Source: Clostridiales bacterium (GTDB lineage Bacteria; Bacillota; Clostridia; Oscillospirales; Acutalibacteraceae). Taken from it: a DNA stretch of 6,333 nt. The notes under the pieces are model-generated. The model did not search any database. It saw nothing but the letters and a program-made list of their open reading frames with translations, and was not told the origin of the DNA. The DNA lies in NCBI GenBank assembly GCA_019422525.1, contig JAHZDE010000032.1, forward strand, positions 1,522 through 7,854, written 5' to 3'. The position numbers and the translations under genes are program-made. Positions 5,789-6,333 of this stretch are shown one piece after another; the first letter of the stretch is position 1, and every line of letters begins with the position of its first letter.

Positions 5789-6333
5789 ATGTCTTTCTTT
5801 CAAAACACCTGCAAACCAAAAGGATTCGCCGGGAAGATCATGGTCAATATGATGAACACCGGCCATGCCGCACTTGCAGAATGGGGCTTGACGCACATAA
5901 AAATCCGCGACGATGATTTCTGTCTGGATATTGGCTGCGGTGGAGGGGCTAACCTCAAACGCCTTTTGGGAAAAAGTTCAAATGGACACATAACTGGCGT
6001 TGACTACTCCGAAGTTAGTGTTCAGAAGTCGAAAAAACTTAATCGGGCAGCAATTCAGGAAGGCCGATGCGAAGTTTTGCAAGGCAATGTTATGAATCTG
6101 CCGTTTTCAGAAAACACTTTTCACTTGGTAACTGCCTTTGAAACAATCTACTTTTGGCCCGGTATTCAAGTTGCTTTTCAGCAAGTATATCGTGTGCTTA
6201 AAAATGGAGGAACTTTCCTGATATGCAATGAATCCAATGGGAAAAATACAAAGGACGAAAAATGGACAGATATAATCCACGGCATGACAATTTATACTTC
6301 CGAGCAGATTGAGAAAGCATTGAAAAATGCTGG
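5789..6333 (+). CDS. Class I SAM-dependent methyltransferase, 3' end beyond the window
   Basis: The reading frame is open from ATG 5789 to the window edge (181 full codons plus two bases), so the C-terminus is missing. It encodes a Rossmann-fold methyltransferase that would transfer a methyl group from S-adenosylmethionine. Visible motifs are the SAM-binding motif I LDIGCGGG (46-53), the acidic residue after strand 2 in VDYSE (71-75, D72), the GNVMNLPF segment (99-106) that usually contacts the adenine, the LVTAFETIYFW strand-4 region (113-123), and VLKNGGTFLI (136-145). It resembles the Methyltransf_11/25 type. The N-terminal KGFAGKIMVNMMNTGHAALA segment resembles small Firmicutes methyltransferases that I recall beside ABC and AraC genes; that is a memory-based impression. 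The start is supported by AGGAG at 5777-5781. The acceptor is unknown: a metallophore or other small molecule is possible, but nothing in the sequence shows it. Confidence 0.9.
   Translation, partial: MSFFQNTCKPKGFAGKIMVNMMNTGHAALAEWGLTHIKIRDDDFCLDIGCGGGANLKRLLGKSSNGHITGVDYSEVSVQKSKKLNRAAIQEGRCEVLQGNVMNLPFSENTFHLVTAFETIYFWPGIQVAFQQVYRVLKNGGTFLICNESNGKNTKDEKWTDIIHGMTIYTSEQIEKALKNA

Noticed and set aside
5712..5852. Frame continuing in phase past the regulator stop for 46 codons
   Set aside because: The AraC domain ends normally before TAA 5709-5711, and the extension runs into the methyltransferase gene in another frame. It looks like chance, not a readthrough domain.
5800..5991. Minus-strand 63-codon open frame
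   Set aside because: It is antisense to the methyltransferase motif I region, with no ribosome binding site or recognisable features.

Overview
The window looks like part of a metal/siderophore-type transport locus from a Gram-positive anaerobe, most likely a gut-type member of the Clostridia. The evidence for this is strong AGGAGG-type ribosome binding sites, tightly packed operons with overlapping genes, middling GC content, and the character of the proteins. This taxonomic call is an inference; there is no rRNA or other marker gene in the window.

Layout. On the minus strand, reading from about 4555 down to 1, an operon encodes two full-length TMD-NBD ABC half-transporters (593 and 580 aa, overlapping by 7 bp). 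After an 87-bp intercistronic gap with a GC-rich hairpin comes a DppB/NikB-type permease (313 aa, GTG start). The first six codons of the next gene, probably its DppC/NikC-type partner, overlap the permease end by 11 bp and run off the left edge. On the plus strand, diverging from this operon, are an AraC-family regulator (319 aa) and then a class I SAM-dependent methyltransferase that is cut by the right edge.

The 196-bp divergent intergenic region (4556-4751) is dense with signals. It holds a good sigma-70-type promoter for the regulator (TTGATT, 17 bp, TATTAT, extended -10), with a GTTA-N8-TAAC dyad at its expected start point. For the ABC operon there is an extended -10 lacking a good -35, immediately preceded by a 19-bp direct repeat with a 21-bp period (15/19 identical), the layout expected of an AraC-family activator. 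A 9-bp perfect inverted repeat overlies the same area. A second GTTA-N8-TAAC dyad lies just upstream of the NikB-like gene.

Working model (inference). The paired ABC half-transporters, the YbtA/PchR-like regulator and the absence of a binding protein beside them resemble the YbtPQ/IrtAB type of ferric-siderophore importers. The adjacent NikB/NikC-like permeases suggest a second importer for a peptide, nickel or metallophore in the same operon. The regulator probably activates the transport operon in response to a ligand, and the dyads may bind a separate (perhaps metal-responsive) repressor. Substrate and transport direction cannot be read from this sequence. No RNA genes, insertion sequences, CRISPR arrays or convincing terminators were seen, and no gap without a gene exceeds 196 bp.
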